Positions 37,249 to 46,955 of a DNA stretch of 62,414 bases are shown here, piece after piece; positions within the stretch are counted from its first letter, which is position 1, and the number at the start of each line of letters is the position of its first letter. The DNA is from Mycobacterium sp. 1245805.9. GTDB lineage: Bacteria; Actinomycetota; Actinomycetes; Mycobacteriales; Mycobacteriaceae. A program made the position numbers and the translations under genes. Where the stretch lies: the NCBI RefSeq assembly GCF_001672915.1, contig NZ_LZKR01000035.1:1-62414 (forward strand), read 5' to 3'. The notes under the pieces are model-generated. The model had not been told where the DNA came from. It saw nothing but the letters and a program-made list of their open reading frames with translations, and made no database searches.

Positions 37249-38724
37249 CTACCTGGACGGGTTGGACCGCTGCGCCGGGACCACCACCTGGGCCGGCGCC
37301 GCGGATGGCGGGGAAACGGGCGGCGTGGGCAGTGCCGTCCGGCGGACCCCCGGGGTGCAAAGCCGGCCGGCCAGCCACGGCAGTGCGGCGGCGAACGCCC
37401 GGGCGGCGAACGGCCAGTCGTGCCTGCCCGGCTGGGGCGCGACGGCGCAGTCGATGCCATTGGCGCGGCCGAGCGCGCACAGCGAGTAGGCGGCCGCGGT
37501 CTGGTTACCCGGGTTGGCCGCGGCGAGACGCATTGCGCCGGAGTCGGTTACGGTCACGTCCTGGCGTGGTGCCGGTGGGCCGTCCGGCGAGATGGCGAAC
37601 CAGCCGGCGAGGTCGCGGTAGCGGCCGTGGCGGCTGATCACGGTGGTCGGGTCGAAAGCGGCCCAGGCGTCGGCGTTTCCGCCGAACAGTCGGGCGATGG
37701 TCTGCGCTTTGTTGCCGGCGTTCGGGTAGAAATCGCCCGCGATGTCGACGAAAGCGCCGAACATCTCGGGATGCATAACGGCCAGGTCCACGGCGCACGT
37801 CCCGCCCATCGACCAGCCGGTGACGCCCCAGTTGGACCGGTCGGCGCTCACGCCGAACTTCGAAATCATGTAGGGGACAACGTCTTTGGTCAGGTGGTCG
37901 GCGGCGTTGCCGCGCGCCCCGTTGACGCATTCGGTGTCGTTGTTGAACGCCCCGCCGGCGTCGACGAACACCAATACCGGCGCCCGGCCGTCGTGGGCGG
38001 CGGCGAAGTCGTCGATCGTCCTGACCGCGTTGCCTGCCCGCGTCCAGTCCGCGGGCGTGTTGAACTGCCCGCCGATCATCATCACAGTCGGCAGGGCCGG
38101 CGGTGGGCTACTGGTAAACCACTCGGACGGCAGGTACACCAGTTCCCCGCGATGCTTGAAATGCGATGCATCCGAGGGGATTACCACCGGCACCACGCTG
38201 CCGTGCGGGGGGCGGGCCCGTTCGGCGACCATCGCGGTGACGGCGGCCGGGTCCGTCTGATCGGGCAGGGGCCCCGAGGTGAGCTGGCTCCATGCCGCCT
38301 GCACGGTCGGGAAGTAGCCGACCCACGCGTTGAGCACCAGCGCCGCGCAAAGCACGCACGACGGCACGGCAAGCAGCGTCGCACCGCGCCGCCCCGGCGG
38401 CGCGCTGCGCCAGCCCACAACCAGCACCGCCGCGGCCACGCCGGCCAACGCGATCCAGACCCACAGCGCCGACGGCGCCGGCTCGCCGGCCAGGCCGCGG
38501 TCGACGATGTACCAGTGCGTCAGGAAAGCGGCGGCGCCCCCGACCGCGCCCGACAGCGGCAGCCAGACCGCCCGCCATCGTCGCGACCGCCACCCCACGG
38601 CCAGCGTCAGCACGACGGCAGTGCCGATCTGGATCGTCGCGGGTATCCAGCCGTGCATCAGCGAGGTGAAATTACTGGCCAGCACGTGCTTCAGTGTGAG
38701 CCACCCTAAACACTCCCGGAACAT
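37249..38724 (-). CDS. Membrane-anchored esterase (Rv1639c-like)
   Basis: A 491-residue protein: about four N-terminal membrane helices (to residue 155), then an alpha/beta-hydrolase of the esterase D/antigen 85-like fold. The nucleophile elbow is GVTGWSMGGTCAVDL, with MHPEMFGAFVDIAGDF following; the His is in PGRHDWPFAARAF. A Pro-rich tail ends the protein. M. tuberculosis Rv1639c has the same length and lies next to lysX as here. The substrate is unknown; a cell-wall lipid or ester is plausible. Confidence 0.9.
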   Translation of the reverse strand: MFRECLGWLTLKHVLASNFTSLMHGWIPATIQIGTAVVLTLAVGWRSRRWRAVWLPLSGAVGGAAAFLTHWYIVDRGLAGEPAPSALWVWIALAGVAAAVLVVGWRSAPPGRRGATLLAVPSCVLCAALVLNAWVGYFPTVQAAWSQLTSGPLPDQTDPAAVTAMVAERARPPHGSVVPVVIPSDASHFKHRGELVYLPSEWFTSSPPPALPTVMMIGGQFNTPADWTRAGNAVRTIDDFAAAHDGRAPVLVFVDAGGAFNNDTECVNGARGNAADHLTKDVVPYMISKFGVSADRSNWGVTGWSMGGTCAVDLAVMHPEMFGAFVDIAGDFYPNAGNKAQTIARLFGGNADAWAAFDPTTVISRHGRYRDLAGWFAISPDGPPAPRQDVTVTDSGAMRLAAANPGNQTAAAYSLCALGRANGIDCAVAPQPGRHDWPFAARAFAAALPWLAGRLCTPGVRRTALPTPPVSPPSAAPAQVVVPAQRSNPSR

Positions 38725-38769
38725 TTTGACCGGATGTCCGCTGCGCCGTCGCCGGCAGCGGCGGCCCGT

Positions 38770-41700
38770 CTAATGCGGCTTGGCCAGCGGGAATGGCAGG
38801 GTTTCGCGGATGCTGCGGCCGGTTATGAGCATAACGAGCCGATCGATACCCATACCGAGTCCGCCGGTGGGTGGCATCGCGTACTCCATGGCCTGCAGGA
38901 AGTCTTCGTCGAGCTCCATCGCCTCGGGATCCCCGCCGGCGGCCAACAGCGACTGCTCCTGCAGGCGGCGCCGCTGCTCCACCGGGTCGGTCAGCTCGCT
39001 GTAGGCGGTGCCCAGCTCCACGCCCCACGCCACCAGGTCCCACCGCTCCGCGACGCCGCGCTGGCTGCGGTGCGGCCGCGTCAGCGGCGACACGGAGGTG
39101 GGGAAGTCGATGTAGAACGTCGGTTGCTCGGTGCGGTCCTCCACCAGGTGCTCGTAGAGCTCGAGCACCACCGCGCCGGAATCCCAATGCGCCCGATACG
39201 GAATGTGCAGGGCGTCGGACATCCTGCGCAGGGCGGTCAGCGAGGTGTCGGGGTCGATGTGCTCGCCCAGCGCTTCCGATACGGCGTCGTAGACGGTCTT
39301 CACCGGCCAGGTACCGGAGATGTCGACCGGTTCGAGGCTGCCGTCGCTGCCCGGGCGCGGGCGCAGCACGGTCTGCTCGCCGTTGGCGGCCTGCGCGGCG
39401 TTCTGGATGAGCTCCCGGCAGCCGTCGATCCACACCTTGTAGTCGGCGTGCGCTTGGTAGGCCTCCAGCAGCGTGAATTCGGGGTTGTGGCTGAAGTCGA
39501 CGCCCTCGTTGCGGAAGGCCCGACCCAGCTCGAACACCCGCTCCACGCCGCCGACGCACAGCCGCTTCAGGTAGAGCTCCGGCGCGATGCGCAGGAACAG
39601 GTCCATGTCGTAGGTGTTGATGTGGGTGACGAACGGCCGGGCGGTGGCTCCGCCGTGGATCTGCTGCAGGATCGGCGTCTCGACCTCGATGAATCCCTTG
39701 GCGAACAACGTTTCCCGCACCGAACGCAGCACGTCGCTGCGGGCCCTGACCAGCTCTCGGGACTCCGGATTGACCGCCAGGTCGACGTAGCGGGTCCGCA
39801 CTCGCGCCTCGGGGTCGGTCAGGCCCTTCCACTTATTCGGCAACGGCCGCAGGCACTTACCGATCATCCGCCAGTCCCGCACGATCAGCGAGCGGGTCCC
39901 CTTCTTGGAAAAGCCCATGTGCCCGGTCATCTCGACCAGGTCGCCGAGATCGATGGCCGCGGTGAAATCGGCGGTGCGGCCGCGTCCGAGATGCGAATTG
40001 TCCAGCAGCACTTGCATTTCGCCCGACCAGTCGCGCACCTGGGCGAACAGCACGCCGCCGTAGTCGCGGATCCGCAGGATGCGGCCGGCCACCGACACGT
40101 CTTCCTGGTCGTCGGCGTCCAACGCGGCGGCGATCGAGTGGCTGGGCGGGCAACCCACCGGGTAGGCGTCAATCCCGTTGCGCTGCAATACCTTCAGCTT
40201 TGCCAAGCGCACCCGTACCTGCTCGGGCAGGCGCAATCTCGACTCCTCGGCCTCGGCGGCCTTCACCCTGCCTTGCAGGTCGCTCACGTCGGGCGTCGAC
40301 CCGTCGTGGTGCAACAGCCCGGACTCCGCCAGCCTGGCCGGCACCGCGGGATGGTGCCCGGTGTGCACCTTCTCGCGCCGGCTGAACGGCAGGACCAGGA
40401 AACCCTCCGCGATCACCGAGGCGACGCCGACCCGCGGAATCAATCGGGCGTCCTCGTAACACGCGTACCGGGGAACCCACTCGGGCTGGTACTTCATGTT
40501 CGAGCGGTACAGCGTTTCCAGCTGCCACCATCGCGAGAAGAACAGCAGGAATCCGCGCCACAACCGGGCGACCGGGCCGGCGCCGAGCTGGGCGCCCTGC
40601 TCGAACGCCGAGCGGAACATCGCAAAGTTCAGCGAAATGCGGATGATGCCAAGGGCTTCGGCGTTCAGCGCGAGCTCGCTGACCATGAGTTCGATGGTGC
40701 CGTTGGGGGATTGCGGGGAACGCCGCATCAGGTCGAGGGAGACGCCGGTGCTTCCCCACGGGACCAGCGACAGCATCGCGACCACGCGGCCCTCGCGGTC
40801 GATGGCTTCGACCAGCAGGCAGTCGCCGTCGGCCGGATCGCCGAGGCGGCCCAGCGCCATGGAAAAGCCGCGCTCGGTTTGGGTGTCGCGCCAGGCGTCG
40901 GCGCGCGAAATCGTCTCGGCCATCTCCTCGGCGGAGATGTCGCGGTGCCGACGGATGCGCACCGTCAGCCCGGCCCTGCGGGCCCGCGTCACCGCCTGGC
41001 GCACCCCGCGCATGTCGGGGCCGGACAGCTTGTAATCGGAGGTCCGCAGGATCGCCTCGTCGCCCAGCTCGAGGGCGTTGAGTCCGGCCTCCCGGAACGC
41101 CTGGGCGCCTTGCGAACTGGCGCCCATCACGCCGGGCGCCCAGCCGTAGGTTTGGCACAACCCCAACCACGCGTCGACCGCCTGCGGCCACGCCCTCGGG
41201 TCGCCGATCGGGTCGCCGCTGGCCAGGCAGACCCCGATCTCGACCCGGTAGGTGATGGCCGCGCGGCCGCTCGGGGCGAACACCACCGATTTGTCGCGGC
41301 GGGTGGCGAAGTATCCCAGCGAGTCCTGTTTGCCGTAGAGCTCGAGCAGCCCGCGGATCGCGGACTCGTCCTCACCCGTGAGCGCGTTGTCGGCGCGCTG
41401 GGATTGGAACAGCACGATCGTCGCCGCGATCAGCGCGAGCGCGCCGAAGAGCCCGAAGATCGCGTTGAGCAGAACGTGCGGCCGGCCGGTGAACGCATCG
41501 GGGTCGACGATGGAGAACCCCACCACCCGGTTGACGACGTACCAGAAGCGCGAATCGGGCGCCAGGGTGCCCGGCCACATCTCGACCAGGCCCCAGGACG
41601 CCAGGATTCCGATCACGAGGCCGGTGACCAGGACCGCGGCCGCCTTGAACAGGGCGGCCCTGCGCACCTTGGCCCAGAACTGCCGATAGGACAGGACGAG

Positions 41701-42105
41701 TAGGACGATCGCGACGATGTGCACGGCGAAGCCGAGGTTCTCGCCGAACGACTCGGCCGCGGTGTTGTCGCCCGCGGCGATGTCGGCGGCGTTCAACGCG
41801 GCGGCCAGGACCATGTTGCCGAGCAGCAACACCCAGGCGATGCGTTTGCGCGCGGTGAGCGCCGCGGCCAACAGGGCCAGCACGAACGACCACGCGATGC
41901 TGGTGTCGGGGAAGTTGAACAGGTAGTCGTTGATGAACTCCCGCGGGGCCTTGATCAGCCACCGGACCAGCGGTGAGACGCTACCGATCAGCGACAGCGT
42001 CGCGATGACGCCGACAGTCCAGCCCGCCGCCGCCGGTACCCAGCGATACCGGGAGTTCGGCTGGCTGCCCGAACGCGGGCCGAAGCGGGACGTTGCGAGT
42101 GTCAC
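38770..42105 (-). CDS. lysX: LysX: lysyl-phosphatidylglycerol synthase / lysyl-tRNA synthetase fusion
   Basis: A 1111-residue bifunctional membrane protein that makes Lys-tRNA and transfers lysine to phosphatidylglycerol, giving cationic-peptide resistance. Residues 1-210 contain six or seven membrane helices; 220-560 are the MprF-type synthase ([37 protein letters not shown]); 620-1111 are a class II LysRS with OB fold, motif 2 ([20 protein letters not shown]) and motif 3 ([12 protein letters not shown]). M. tuberculosis LysX (Rv1640c, 1172 residues) has the same layout. The start is GTG 42105. Confidence 0.97.
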   Translation of the reverse strand: MTLATSRFGPRSGSQPNSRYRWVPAAAGWTVGVIATLSLIGSVSPLVRWLIKAPREFINDYLFNFPDTSIAWSFVLALLAAALTARKRIAWVLLLGNMVLAAALNAADIAAGDNTAAESFGENLGFAVHIVAIVLLVLSYRQFWAKVRRAALFKAAAVLVTGLVIGILASWGLVEMWPGTLAPDSRFWYVVNRVVGFSIVDPDAFTGRPHVLLNAIFGLFGALALIAATIVLFQSQRADNALTGEDESAIRGLLELYGKQDSLGYFATRRDKSVVFAPSGRAAITYRVEIGVCLASGDPIGDPRAWPQAVDAWLGLCQTYGWAPGVMGASSQGAQAFREAGLNALELGDEAILRTSDYKLSGPDMRGVRQAVTRARRAGLTVRIRRHRDISAEEMAETISRADAWRDTQTERGFSMALGRLGDPADGDCLLVEAIDREGRVVAMLSLVPWGSTGVSLDLMRRSPQSPNGTIELMVSELALNAEALGIIRISLNFAMFRSAFEQGAQLGAGPVARLWRGFLLFFSRWWQLETLYRSNMKYQPEWVPRYACYEDARLIPRVGVASVIAEGFLVLPFSRREKVHTGHHPAVPARLAESGLLHHDGSTPDVSDLQGRVKAAEAEESRLRLPEQVRVRLAKLKVLQRNGIDAYPVGCPPSHSIAAALDADDQEDVSVAGRILRIRDYGGVLFAQVRDWSGEMQVLLDNSHLGRGRTADFTAAIDLGDLVEMTGHMGFSKKGTRSLIVRDWRMIGKCLRPLPNKWKGLTDPEARVRTRYVDLAVNPESRELVRARSDVLRSVRETLFAKGFIEVETPILQQIHGGATARPFVTHINTYDMDLFLRIAPELYLKRLCVGGVERVFELGRAFRNEGVDFSHNPEFTLLEAYQAHADYKVWIDGCRELIQNAAQAANGEQTVLRPRPGSDGSLEPVDISGTWPVKTVYDAVSEALGEHIDPDTSLTALRRMSDALHIPYRAHWDSGAVVLELYEHLVEDRTEQPTFYIDFPTSVSPLTRPHRSQRGVAERWDLVAWGVELGTAYSELTDPVEQRRRLQEQSLLAAGGDPEAMELDEDFLQAMEYAMPPTGGLGMGIDRLVMLITGRSIRETLPFPLAKPH

Positions 42106-42241
42106 AGACCGCGAGGATATGCCGTCAAGCCGTGAAAATCCTGGCGAAGCGCCCGGAGACGCGGAGCGCAGTTGGCCGGGCTGCCACGCGGGCCGGACGC
42201 CCGTCCGGCCGCATACGTGCAGGAAGGCGCGTCATGGCTGC

Positions 42242-42247
42242 TAAACT
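42242..42247 (+). promoter_or_regulatory. Possible -10 element of the infC operon
   Basis: TAAACT fits TANNNT and would start a transcript near 42254, giving a leader of about 260 bases before infC. No clear -35 was found, as is common in mycobacteria. Confidence 0.4.
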
Positions 42248-42380
42248 ATCGACTGCGACCATCCCGGTGAACGCCGGGGACAGTAAGTGGAGTCCCACTC
42301 CCACCGTTGGCCACGAGTGTTTTCAAGGTTCAACGGTCCGGTCACAGGCAACGTGAATGCCTGTTCCGCGCGCGGCGCGG

Positions 42381-42443
42381 GCGGCTGGAGCAGTTCCAGC
42401 CGCGATCGGTCGGCATTGGGCCCTGCTTGTGCAGGGCTTTTTT
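42381..42443 (+). terminator. Attenuator-like leader of the infC-rpmI-rplT operon
   Basis: Two hairpins lie in the long infC leader. GCGGCTGGA (42381-42389) pairs perfectly with TCCAGCCGC (42395-42403). Then CCCTGC-TTGT-GCAGGG (42421-42436) is followed by CTTTTTT, a textbook intrinsic terminator 70 bases upstream of the infC start. A terminator ahead of the operon implies attenuation, most simply a ribosomal-protein (L20-type) leader; the ligand is inferred. Confidence 0.75.
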
Positions 42444-42514
42444 GCTGATGGTGTGGTTTTCCACCGCTGCGGCCGCCACAAGAGAAAGAAAAGAAGCCCA
42501 ACAAGGGAGGCCCC

Positions 42515-43123
42515 ATCAGCACTGAGACCCGCGTCAACGAGCGCATCCGCGTACCTGAAGTCCGATTGATCGGCCCAGGGGGAGAGCAGGTAGGCATAGT
42601 GCGCATCGAGGACGCACTGCGCGTCGCCGCGGACGCCGATCTCGACCTCGTCGAAGTTGCCCCAAACGCCAGACCTCCGGTCTGCAAGATCATGGATTAC
42701 GGCAAATTCAAATACGAGGCGGCGCAAAAGGCGCGCGAATCCCGCCGGAACCAGCAGCAGACCGTCGTCAAAGAACAAAAGCTGCGACCAAAAATCGACG
42801 ATCACGATTACGAGACCAAGAAGGGCCACGTAATCCGCTTCCTGGAGGCGGGATCGAAGGTCAAGGTCACCATCATGTTTCGCGGACGCGAGCAGTCGCG
42901 GCCCGAGCTGGGCTACCGATTGCTGCAGCGCCTGGGCGCTGACGTCGCCGACTACGGATTCATCGAAACGTCCGCCAAGCAGGACGGCCGCAACATGACG
43001 ATGGTGCTGGCACCGCACCGCGGCGCGAAGACCCGCGCCCGGGCGCGCCACCCAGAAGCACCCGGGGGAGGCGCGGCACCGGATTCCGATGCGGCCGCCG
43101 ACGCCAGCCCGTCGGCCAACTGA
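42515..43123 (+). CDS. infC: Translation initiation factor IF-3, ATC start codon
   Basis: IF-3 checks start codons on the 30S subunit. From ATC 42515 the protein is (M)[19 protein letters not shown], matching the known mycobacterial IF-3 N-terminus, followed by the linker [20 protein letters not shown] and the C-domain ([19 protein letters not shown]). No ATG/GTG/TTG gives this N-terminus; the first usual codon (TTG 42566) would remove 17 conserved residues. GGGAGG (42505-42510) is 4 bases before the ATC. Non-standard starts are known for infC in other bacteria and allow autoregulation. 202 residues with an Ala/Pro-rich tail. Confidence 0.95.
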   Translation: MSTETRVNERIRVPEVRLIGPGGEQVGIVRIEDALRVAADADLDLVEVAPNARPPVCKIMDYGKFKYEAAQKARESRRNQQQTVVKEQKLRPKIDDHDYETKKGHVIRFLEAGSKVKVTIMFRGREQSRPELGYRLLQRLGADVADYGFIETSAKQDGRNMTMVLAPHRGAKTRARARHPEAPGGGAAPDSDAAADASPSAN

Positions 43124-43142
43124 CCTGACAGCGAGAAGCACG

Positions 43143-43186
43143 AAGTACGGGAAGTACTGGACAAGTACTGAAAAGTACTGAAAGTA
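43143..43186 (+). repeat. AAGTACTG short tandem repeats before rpmI
   Basis: AAGTACTG occurs at 43152-43159, 43163-43170 and 43173-43180, with degenerate copies at both ends (AAGTACGG at 43143, AAAGTAG at 43181), in the 71-base infC-rpmI gap. Each unit contains the palindrome AGTACT, so alternative short RNA stems are possible. Confidence 0.75.
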
Positions 43187-43194
43187 GAGGAAAC

Positions 43195-43389
43195 ATGCCC
43201 AAGGCCAAGACCCACAGCGGGTCGTCGAAGCGGTTCCGGCGCACCGGCACCGGGAAGATCCTGCGCCAGAAAGCCAACCGCCGGCACCTGCTGGAGCACA
43301 AACCGTCGACCCGGACCCGCCGGCTGGACGGCCGCACCACCGTGTCGGCCAACGACACCAAGCGCGTCAACAAGCTGCTGAACGGCTGA
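43195..43389 (+). CDS. rpmI: 50S ribosomal protein L35
   Basis: A 64-residue basic protein: [20 protein letters not shown], then [18 protein letters not shown], the standard L35 sequence. It assembles into the large ribosomal subunit. It lies between infC and rplT; AGAGGAAAC just before the ATG supplies the ribosome-binding site. Confidence 0.98.
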   Translation: MPKAKTHSGSSKRFRRTGTGKILRQKANRRHLLEHKPSTRTRRLDGRTTVSANDTKRVNKLLNG

Positions 43390-43446
43390 TAGCCGGCACT
43401 AGACCATTTAGAACCATTTACTGCCAGAACGAGAGTAGGAACATCC

Positions 43447-43842
43447 ATGGCACGCGTGAAGCGGGCGGTCAACGCCCAAAAGAAGAGGCGCAGCGTCCTA
43501 AAGGCCTCGAAGGGCTATCGCGGCCAGCGGTCCCGGCTCTATCGCAAAGCCAAAGAGCAGCAGCTGCATTCGCTGAACTACGCCTACCGCGACCGTCGTG
43601 CGCGTAAGGGCGAGTTCCGCAAGTTGTGGATCTCGCGGATCAACGCGGCTGCCCGCGCCAACGACATCACCTACAACCGCCTGATCCAGGGCCTGAAGGC
43701 CGCCGGTGTCGAGGTGGACCGCAAGAACCTCGCCGACATCGCGATCACCGATCCGGCGGCGTTCACCGCGCTGGTCGACGTCGCCCGGGCGGCGTTGCCC
43801 GACGACGTCAACGCCCCCTCGGATTCCGGAGAGGCGGCCTAA
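43447..43842 (+). CDS. rplT: 50S ribosomal protein L20
   Basis: A 131-residue rRNA-binding protein: [35 protein letters not shown], then [20 protein letters not shown]. It is needed early in 50S assembly and, in several bacteria, represses its own operon by binding the leader. GAGAGTAGGAAC precedes the ATG. The last codons overlap the ribosome-binding region for tsnR. Confidence 0.98.
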   Translation: MARVKRAVNAQKKRRSVLKASKGYRGQRSRLYRKAKEQQLHSLNYAYRDRRARKGEFRKLWISRINAAARANDITYNRLIQGLKAAGVEVDRKNLADIAITDPAAFTALVDVARAALPDDVNAPSDSGEAA

Positions 43843-43884
43843 CTGCCGGCGACGCCGGCACCGCTCACCGAACGCTCGGCCAGG

Positions 43885-44646
43885 GTGGCCGCGGCGGTCA
43901 AACTGCATCGGCAGGTGACGCGGCGGCGCGCCAGACGCTTCCTCGCGGAAGGCGCCAATCTCGTCGAGGCCGCGTTGGCGCGCGGACTGGTCCGCGAGGT
44001 CTTCGTCACCGAGCAAGCCGCGCAGCGGCACGCGTCGTTATTTGCCACGCAGAGCCCGCCCGTGCACCGGGTGACCGAGCGCGCGGCAAAGGCGCTGTCC
44101 GACACGGTGACGCCGGCGGGCCTCGTCGCGGTGTGCGACATGCCCGACACACGACTGGAAGACGCGTTGGCAGGCGCGCCCCGGCTGATCGCCGTCGGCG
44201 TCGAGATCAGCGAACCAGGCAACGCCGGCACGTTGATCCGGATCGCCGATGCCATGGGGGCGGCGGCGGTCATACTTGCCGGGCACGGCGTCGACCCCTA
44301 CAACGGCAAGTGCTTGCGCGCATCGACGGGCAGCGTTTTCTCGATTCCCGTCGTCGTCGCCCCGGATGCGGACGCCGCCGTCGGCGCGCTTCGTGACGCG
44401 GGGCTGCAAGTGCTGGCGACCACCGTGGACGGTGAGATCTCTCTCGACGAAGCCGAGCCACGGCTCGCCAGGCCGACCGCTTGGCTGTTCGGACCTGAAT
44501 CGCGCGGCCTGCCGCGCGACATCGCCGGGCGGGCGGATTACCGGGTGCGCATCCCGATGTCCGGCGGCGCGGAGAGCCTGAATGTGGCTGCGGCCGCGGC
44601 GATCTGTCTCTACCAGAGCGCGCGCCGAGCCAGGAGCTCGCCGTAA
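43885..44646 (+). CDS. tsnR: TrmH/SpoU-family rRNA/tRNA 2'-O-methyltransferase
   Basis: A SPOUT methyltransferase of at least 253 residues, as in Rv1644 (TsnR). The knotted SAM site is visible: GVEISEPGNAGTLIRIADAMG, LFGPESRGLP, then RIPMSGGAESLNVAAAAAI. GTG 43885 is the first usual start, but the frame is open back to the rplT stop and encodes LTERSAR just before it, which I recall as part of the mycobacterial N-terminus. A CTG at 43843, with GGAGAGG 9 bases upstream, could be the real start. Confidence 0.9.
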   Translation: MAAAVKLHRQVTRRRARRFLAEGANLVEAALARGLVREVFVTEQAAQRHASLFATQSPPVHRVTERAAKALSDTVTPAGLVAVCDMPDTRLEDALAGAPRLIAVGVEISEPGNAGTLIRIADAMGAAAVILAGHGVDPYNGKCLRASTGSVFSIPVVVAPDADAAVGALRDAGLQVLATTVDGEISLDEAEPRLARPTAWLFGPESRGLPRDIAGRADYRVRIPMSGGAESLNVAAAAAICLYQSARRARSSP

Positions 44647-44672
44647 GGCGCGGTCTCGGACGCCGGGCGTGC

Positions 44673-45731
44673 TCAGGCCGCCCTGGGCCGCCGGCCCCGG
44701 GCGGGCCGCAGGCCGGTAAGCGACAGCGTGCCGTGCACCAACGATCCCGCGCGCTCCATCAGGAACTTGGCGGGGTCGAGCGGGGTACGCGGAGCGAAAC
44801 GGGGACGCGGCGGAAAGTAATGCATCGGCAGGCCGCGACGGTCGCGCGGGGGGCCCACGAACGCCGGTGCCTCCACCAACGGGGCATCGCTGGGTAGCCG
44901 CCCTTCGGCGCGGCGATAGGCGGCCAGCGCGCGCGGGTGCAGTCGGATCTCGTCGGGAACGGCCAGGAACGCCAGCTCGACGAGCTTGCCGAACACGCGC
45001 AGCAGCACCTCATCCCCCGGCGTCCAGTGCATGCCCGCCTTCTCGCGCACCGCCGGCTCGAACAGCCCCGCCGCGATCCAGCGCTGACCGGCCACCAGCG
45101 GCCGAAACAACTGGTCCCAGATCGGCGTCGGCATCAGCACGAACTTGGGCTTGGGAATGCGGATCTTGAAGATGTCCAGCGTCGCCTGGTTGATTTCCAG
45201 CTCCTCGCGGCACACCCGATCCCAGTACTCCAGGAACTCCTCCCACGACCGGGGCACCGGGCGCATGCTCATGCCGTACATGCGGTACCACTGCACGTGC
45301 TCGTCGAAAAGCTGCCGCTTTTCCGCCTCGGTCAGGCCCCCGCAGAAGTACTCGGCCACCTTGATGATGAGCATGAAAAACGTTGCGTGCGCCCAATAGA
45401 ACGTCTCGGGGTTGAGCGCGTGGTAACGGCGGCCCGCGCCGTCGACGCCCTTGATGGTGCGGTGGTAGCTCTTGATTTGCTGACCGGTCTGGGCCGCGCG
45501 GTCGCCGTCGTAGACCACGCCCATTATCGGATAGACCGAGCGCGCCACCCGCTGCAGCGGCTCGCGCAATAGGATGGAATGCTCCTCGACGCCCGCGCCG
45601 AGTTCCGGATACATGTTCTGGATCGCGCCGATCCACACGCCCATCATTCCGGTGCGGAGGTCGCCGAAGTACTTCCAGGTGAGCGAGTCGGGTCCGAGCG
45701 GATCCGTGGATGTCGTTGGTATGGCAGTCAT
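44673..45731 (-). CDS. DUF2236/MpaB-like oxygenase (Rv1645c-like)
   Basis: A 352-residue mostly helical protein with the DUF2236 pattern: SVYPIMGVVYDGDRAA, LNPETFYWAHATFF (candidate haem/metal His), WYRMYGMSMRPVPRSWEEF, then LRPARGRRPRAA at the C-terminus. The family includes latex-clearing protein and MpaB-type oxygenases with a b-type haem. The substrate is unknown. The position between tsnR and a PE gene matches Rv1645c. The start is ATG 45731. Confidence 0.9.
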   Translation of the reverse strand: MTAIPTTSTDPLGPDSLTWKYFGDLRTGMMGVWIGAIQNMYPELGAGVEEHSILLREPLQRVARSVYPIMGVVYDGDRAAQTGQQIKSYHRTIKGVDGAGRRYHALNPETFYWAHATFFMLIIKVAEYFCGGLTEAEKRQLFDEHVQWYRMYGMSMRPVPRSWEEFLEYWDRVCREELEINQATLDIFKIRIPKPKFVLMPTPIWDQLFRPLVAGQRWIAAGLFEPAVREKAGMHWTPGDEVLLRVFGKLVELAFLAVPDEIRLHPRALAAYRRAEGRLPSDAPLVEAPAFVGPPRDRRGLPMHYFPPRPRFAPRTPLDPAKFLMERAGSLVHGTLSLTGLRPARGRRPRAA

Positions 45732-45985
45732 CTCGGCCTCCTGCTCCTAACTCCGCTCACGATAACTTTGACAACGTGCGTTGTCTACGATTCGGCACGT
45801 CGGCGGCACCGTTGTTATGCAGTTTCCGCGTCGGCGTGGCAGCGTCGTGATAAGGAACGTTTGCGGGCGTGCGCTTGTGGGTACCTGCTCGCACGTCGAC
45901 CGGAGGTGAGGCCAGCGCCGGCCCCGCGCCAGTACACTCAGTGCTCGATTTCGTGATGGCAGTCGCGAGTCCAAGGGGGACCGAC

Positions 45986-46888
45986 ATGTCTTTTCTCAGC
46001 GTCATACCGGATTTCGTCTCGGCGGCGGCCGGGGACTTGGAGGGGATTGGCTCGGTGCTGGACTCCGCCAGCGCGGTGGCGGCGGGCCCCACCACCGCGA
46101 TCGCGCCCGCGGCTCAGGACGAGCTGTCGATCGCAATCGCGGGACTGTTCGGCAACGTCGGCCAGGAATTTCAGGCGATCAGCGCGCAATCGCGGGCCTT
46201 TTATGACCGGTTCGTGGGCGCGTTGACCAGCGCCGCCGACATGTATGTCGGCACCGAGGCGGCGAACGCACAGCAGACCTTGCTGAACGCGGTGAGCGGA
46301 CCCATCGAGGCGTTGTCCACCGGCGGCGGCGTGGGCTCCCTGGCCAGTGCCGCGGGATCCAGCGGCACGGACCTGCTCAGCGCTTTGGTCGGAATGGAGG
46401 TCGCCATTCCCATCATCAATACGCTCACCCCGCTCGGTCCGGTGGTGCTGACGCTGTACGGGGAAGGATCGATACTGGGCGTCACCATCACCTCGGGATC
46501 CCTCGAGGTGGGCACGCCGCTCGCGCTGACCGTTGATGCGATAGGTGCGCCGTTCAACGCGCTGGCCGCGCTCAACGCCAGTGGCGCGGCATTTGTCGGT
46601 GCGGTGCAGACGGGGAACCCGGTGGCGGCCTTTACCGCGCTGGTCACCGCTCCCGCGAACGTCGGCACCGGTTTCCTCTACGGGCAGCAATCCGTGACGA
46701 TCACCCAGCCGGCGCCGTCGGGTTCGGGATACTCGACGGGGTCGCTGACCATTCCGTTCGGAGGGCTCTTGGCGCCTGTACAGCCCGCTACGTTCACCCT
46801 CATCTCGAGTGACGGGACGGTGACTTCCTTCCCGTTGAGCGGCACCGAGTTCGGTGGCCTCCTCGCCGGCATCATGAGCGCCGCCTAA
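45986..46888 (+). CDS. PE-family protein (position of PE17/Rv1646)
   Basis: A 300-residue ESX-secreted protein. The PE domain (about 1-95) starts MSFLSVIPDFVSAAAGDLEG and ends with YVGTE, the YxxxD/E type VII secretion motif. The C-terminal part (GPVVLTLYGEG, GGLLAPVQP, LSGTEFGGLLAGIMSAA) is the non-PGRS type shared with the PE array downstream. AAGGGGGA is 5 bases before the ATG. Gene order equals Rv1645c-PE17-Rv1647. Confidence 0.94.
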   Translation: MSFLSVIPDFVSAAAGDLEGIGSVLDSASAVAAGPTTAIAPAAQDELSIAIAGLFGNVGQEFQAISAQSRAFYDRFVGALTSAADMYVGTEAANAQQTLLNAVSGPIEALSTGGGVGSLASAAGSSGTDLLSALVGMEVAIPIINTLTPLGPVVLTLYGEGSILGVTITSGSLEVGTPLALTVDAIGAPFNALAALNASGAAFVGAVQTGNPVAAFTALVTAPANVGTGFLYGQQSVTITQPAPSGSGYSTGSLTIPFGGLLAPVQPATFTLISSDGTVTSFPLSGTEFGGLLAGIMSAA

Positions 46889-46955
46889 CCGTCAGGTGAC
46901 CCAGACGTGGCGGCCGTCATTGCCCGCTTCTTCGCCGACGACCTAACCTGGCCTG

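Noticed and set aside
38734..41703. 989-codon plus-strand frame antisense to lysX
   Set aside because: lysX is unmistakable on the other strand, and the antisense product has no recognisable motif.
42566..43123. IF-3 starting at TTG 42566
   Set aside because: It would remove the conserved [18 protein letters not shown]-terminus and lacks a ribosome-binding site; ATC 42515 fits better.
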